Of a stretch of 64,000 nt of DNA, positions 63,627-64,000 are shown piece after piece (within the stretch, counting starts at the first letter, position 1; every line of letters begins with the position of its first letter). Source of the DNA: an uncultured Sphingosinicella sp. (lineage in GTDB: Bacteria > Pseudomonadota > Alphaproteobacteria > Sphingomonadales > Sphingomonadaceae); contig NZ_CADCWD010000015.1 in NCBI RefSeq assembly GCF_902806315.1, forward strand, positions 1 to 64,000. Reading direction: 5' to 3'. Made by a program: the position numbers and the translations under genes. The notes beneath the pieces were generated by a model. It worked only from the letters and a program-made list of their open reading frames with translations. It was not told the DNA's origin and made no database searches.

Positions 63627-64000
63627 TTAGCCGCGTCCGCGCGGTGGGTTCGGCACGGTGATGCGTACCGTCTCGCCCGAGCGCCCGGGGAAGTTCGTGA
63701 ACATCGCCTCGACGAGGTTCGGGACCAGCACCTGCAGTTCGTCCGTGCGCGAGCGCGCCTTGGCGGTGCCTTCGAACAGCGACTGGCCGTCGGCGGTGCG
63801 CTTGATGTCCATGTCGAGATAGCTCGTATAAACGGTGTAGCTGCGCACTTCCGGATAGTCGAAGCCCGAACCCCAGAAGGGATCGTTCCAGCCATAATAA
63901 AAGGGATGATGCCGGCGGCCGAAATAGCCGAAGCGCGAATAATAAGGTCGGTAGAAGCCGCCATATCCGAACCCGCCGCCGAAGCCGGTGCCCGGATAGG
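63627..64000 (-). CDS. DUF4136-like exported protein (partial, C-terminal part)
   Basis: The frame is open from the TAA at 63627 to the window edge. The visible 123 residues begin with a Gly/Tyr/Phe-rich, low-complexity stretch (YGGFYRPYYSRFGYFGRR) and end with a fold-like region (VRSYTVYTSYLDMDIKR; LFEGTAKARS; VPNLVEAMFTNFPGRSGE; RITVP), as in DUF4136 lipoproteins. The start and signal peptide lie beyond the window. Function unknown. Confidence 0.78.
   Translation of the reverse strand, partial: YPGTGFGGGFGYGGFYRPYYSRFGYFGRRHHPFYYGWNDPFWGSGFDYPEVRSYTVYTSYLDMDIKRTADGQSLFEGTAKARSRTDELQVLVPNLVEAMFTNFPGRSGETVRITVPNPPRGRG

Overview
The window is chromosomal DNA of an alphaproteobacterium, most probably a sphingomonad (Sphingomonas/Sphingosinicella-like). 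The grounds are high GC content, 5-aminolevulinate synthase of the C4 haem pathway, a two-subunit glycyl-tRNA synthetase, neighbourhoods such as coaBC-ubiB-ubiE-mutM-rpsT-dnaA and comF-grxC-nit-DUF1178, and two palindromic repeat families of a kind I associate with sphingomonad genomes. The genus is inferred from gene content, not from a marker comparison. Coding density is very high: most neighbours overlap by 1-8 nt (ATGA, GTGA or TTGA junctions), and TTG and GTG starts are common.

Layout. 1-6.4 kb: end of a Kef-type antiporter, aroK, a small membrane protein coupled to a large secreted protein of unknown function, xerD, accA and a secreted M48 protease. 6.4-7 kb: two Flp pilin genes. 7-13.3 kb: mutT, a methyltransferase, comF, grxC, nit, DUF1178, tRNA-Arg(CCT), folE, a TraB/GumN lipoprotein and glyQ. 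13.3-16 kb: the most unusual stretch, where a DUF559 nuclease-like gene framed by inverted palindromic repeats lies between glyQ and glyS, and glyS carries further copies of the repeat in frame. 16-18.8 kb: ppdK. 18.8-26.3 kb: a Tad/Flp pilus assembly operon read leftward (cpaA-B-C-D-E, tadB, tadC) with no cpaF ATPase gene. 26.4-30.6 kb: a lipase-like hydrolase, an FAD oxidoreductase, rnhA, ispH and a lipoprotein.

30.6-35.4 kb: a tandem glycine riboswitch followed by gcvT-gcvH-(28-aa ORF)-gcvPA-gcvPB, the glycine cleavage system. 35.4-38.9 kb: small membrane and methyltransferase genes, PAP2 phosphatase, tRNA-Lys(TTT), folK and a family-5 uracil-DNA glycosylase. 38.9-42.8 kb: agmatine-to-putrescine genes (aguB, aguA) and an M28 lipoprotein peptidase. 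42.9-51.1 kb: rpsD, trmJ, nrdR, glyA, rpiB, hemA, murI, plsY, dprA and a GNAT gene with a frameshifted 3' end. 51.2-64 kb: topA, a NUDIX hydrolase, a ThiF/MoeB-like gene, dut, DoxX, coaBC, a ccdBA toxin-antitoxin pair, ubiB, ubiE, mutM, rpsT, dnaA and the end of a DUF4136 gene.

Glycine metabolism recurs: glyQS (charging), gcv (cleavage under a riboswitch), glyA (serine/glycine interconversion) and hemA (glycine into haem) all lie within 36 kb. The main discovery candidate is the palindrome/DUF559 system at 13.26-15.03 kb. Five copies of a two-hairpin element have compensatory changes in both stems. Two copies bracket the DUF559 gene, two form a short inverted pair inside glyS, one is a solo in-frame insertion, and one supplies the ribosome binding site of glyS. 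This arrangement resembles REP/REPIN elements with their RAYT mobilisers, but with a nuclease-fold protein in place of a transposase.
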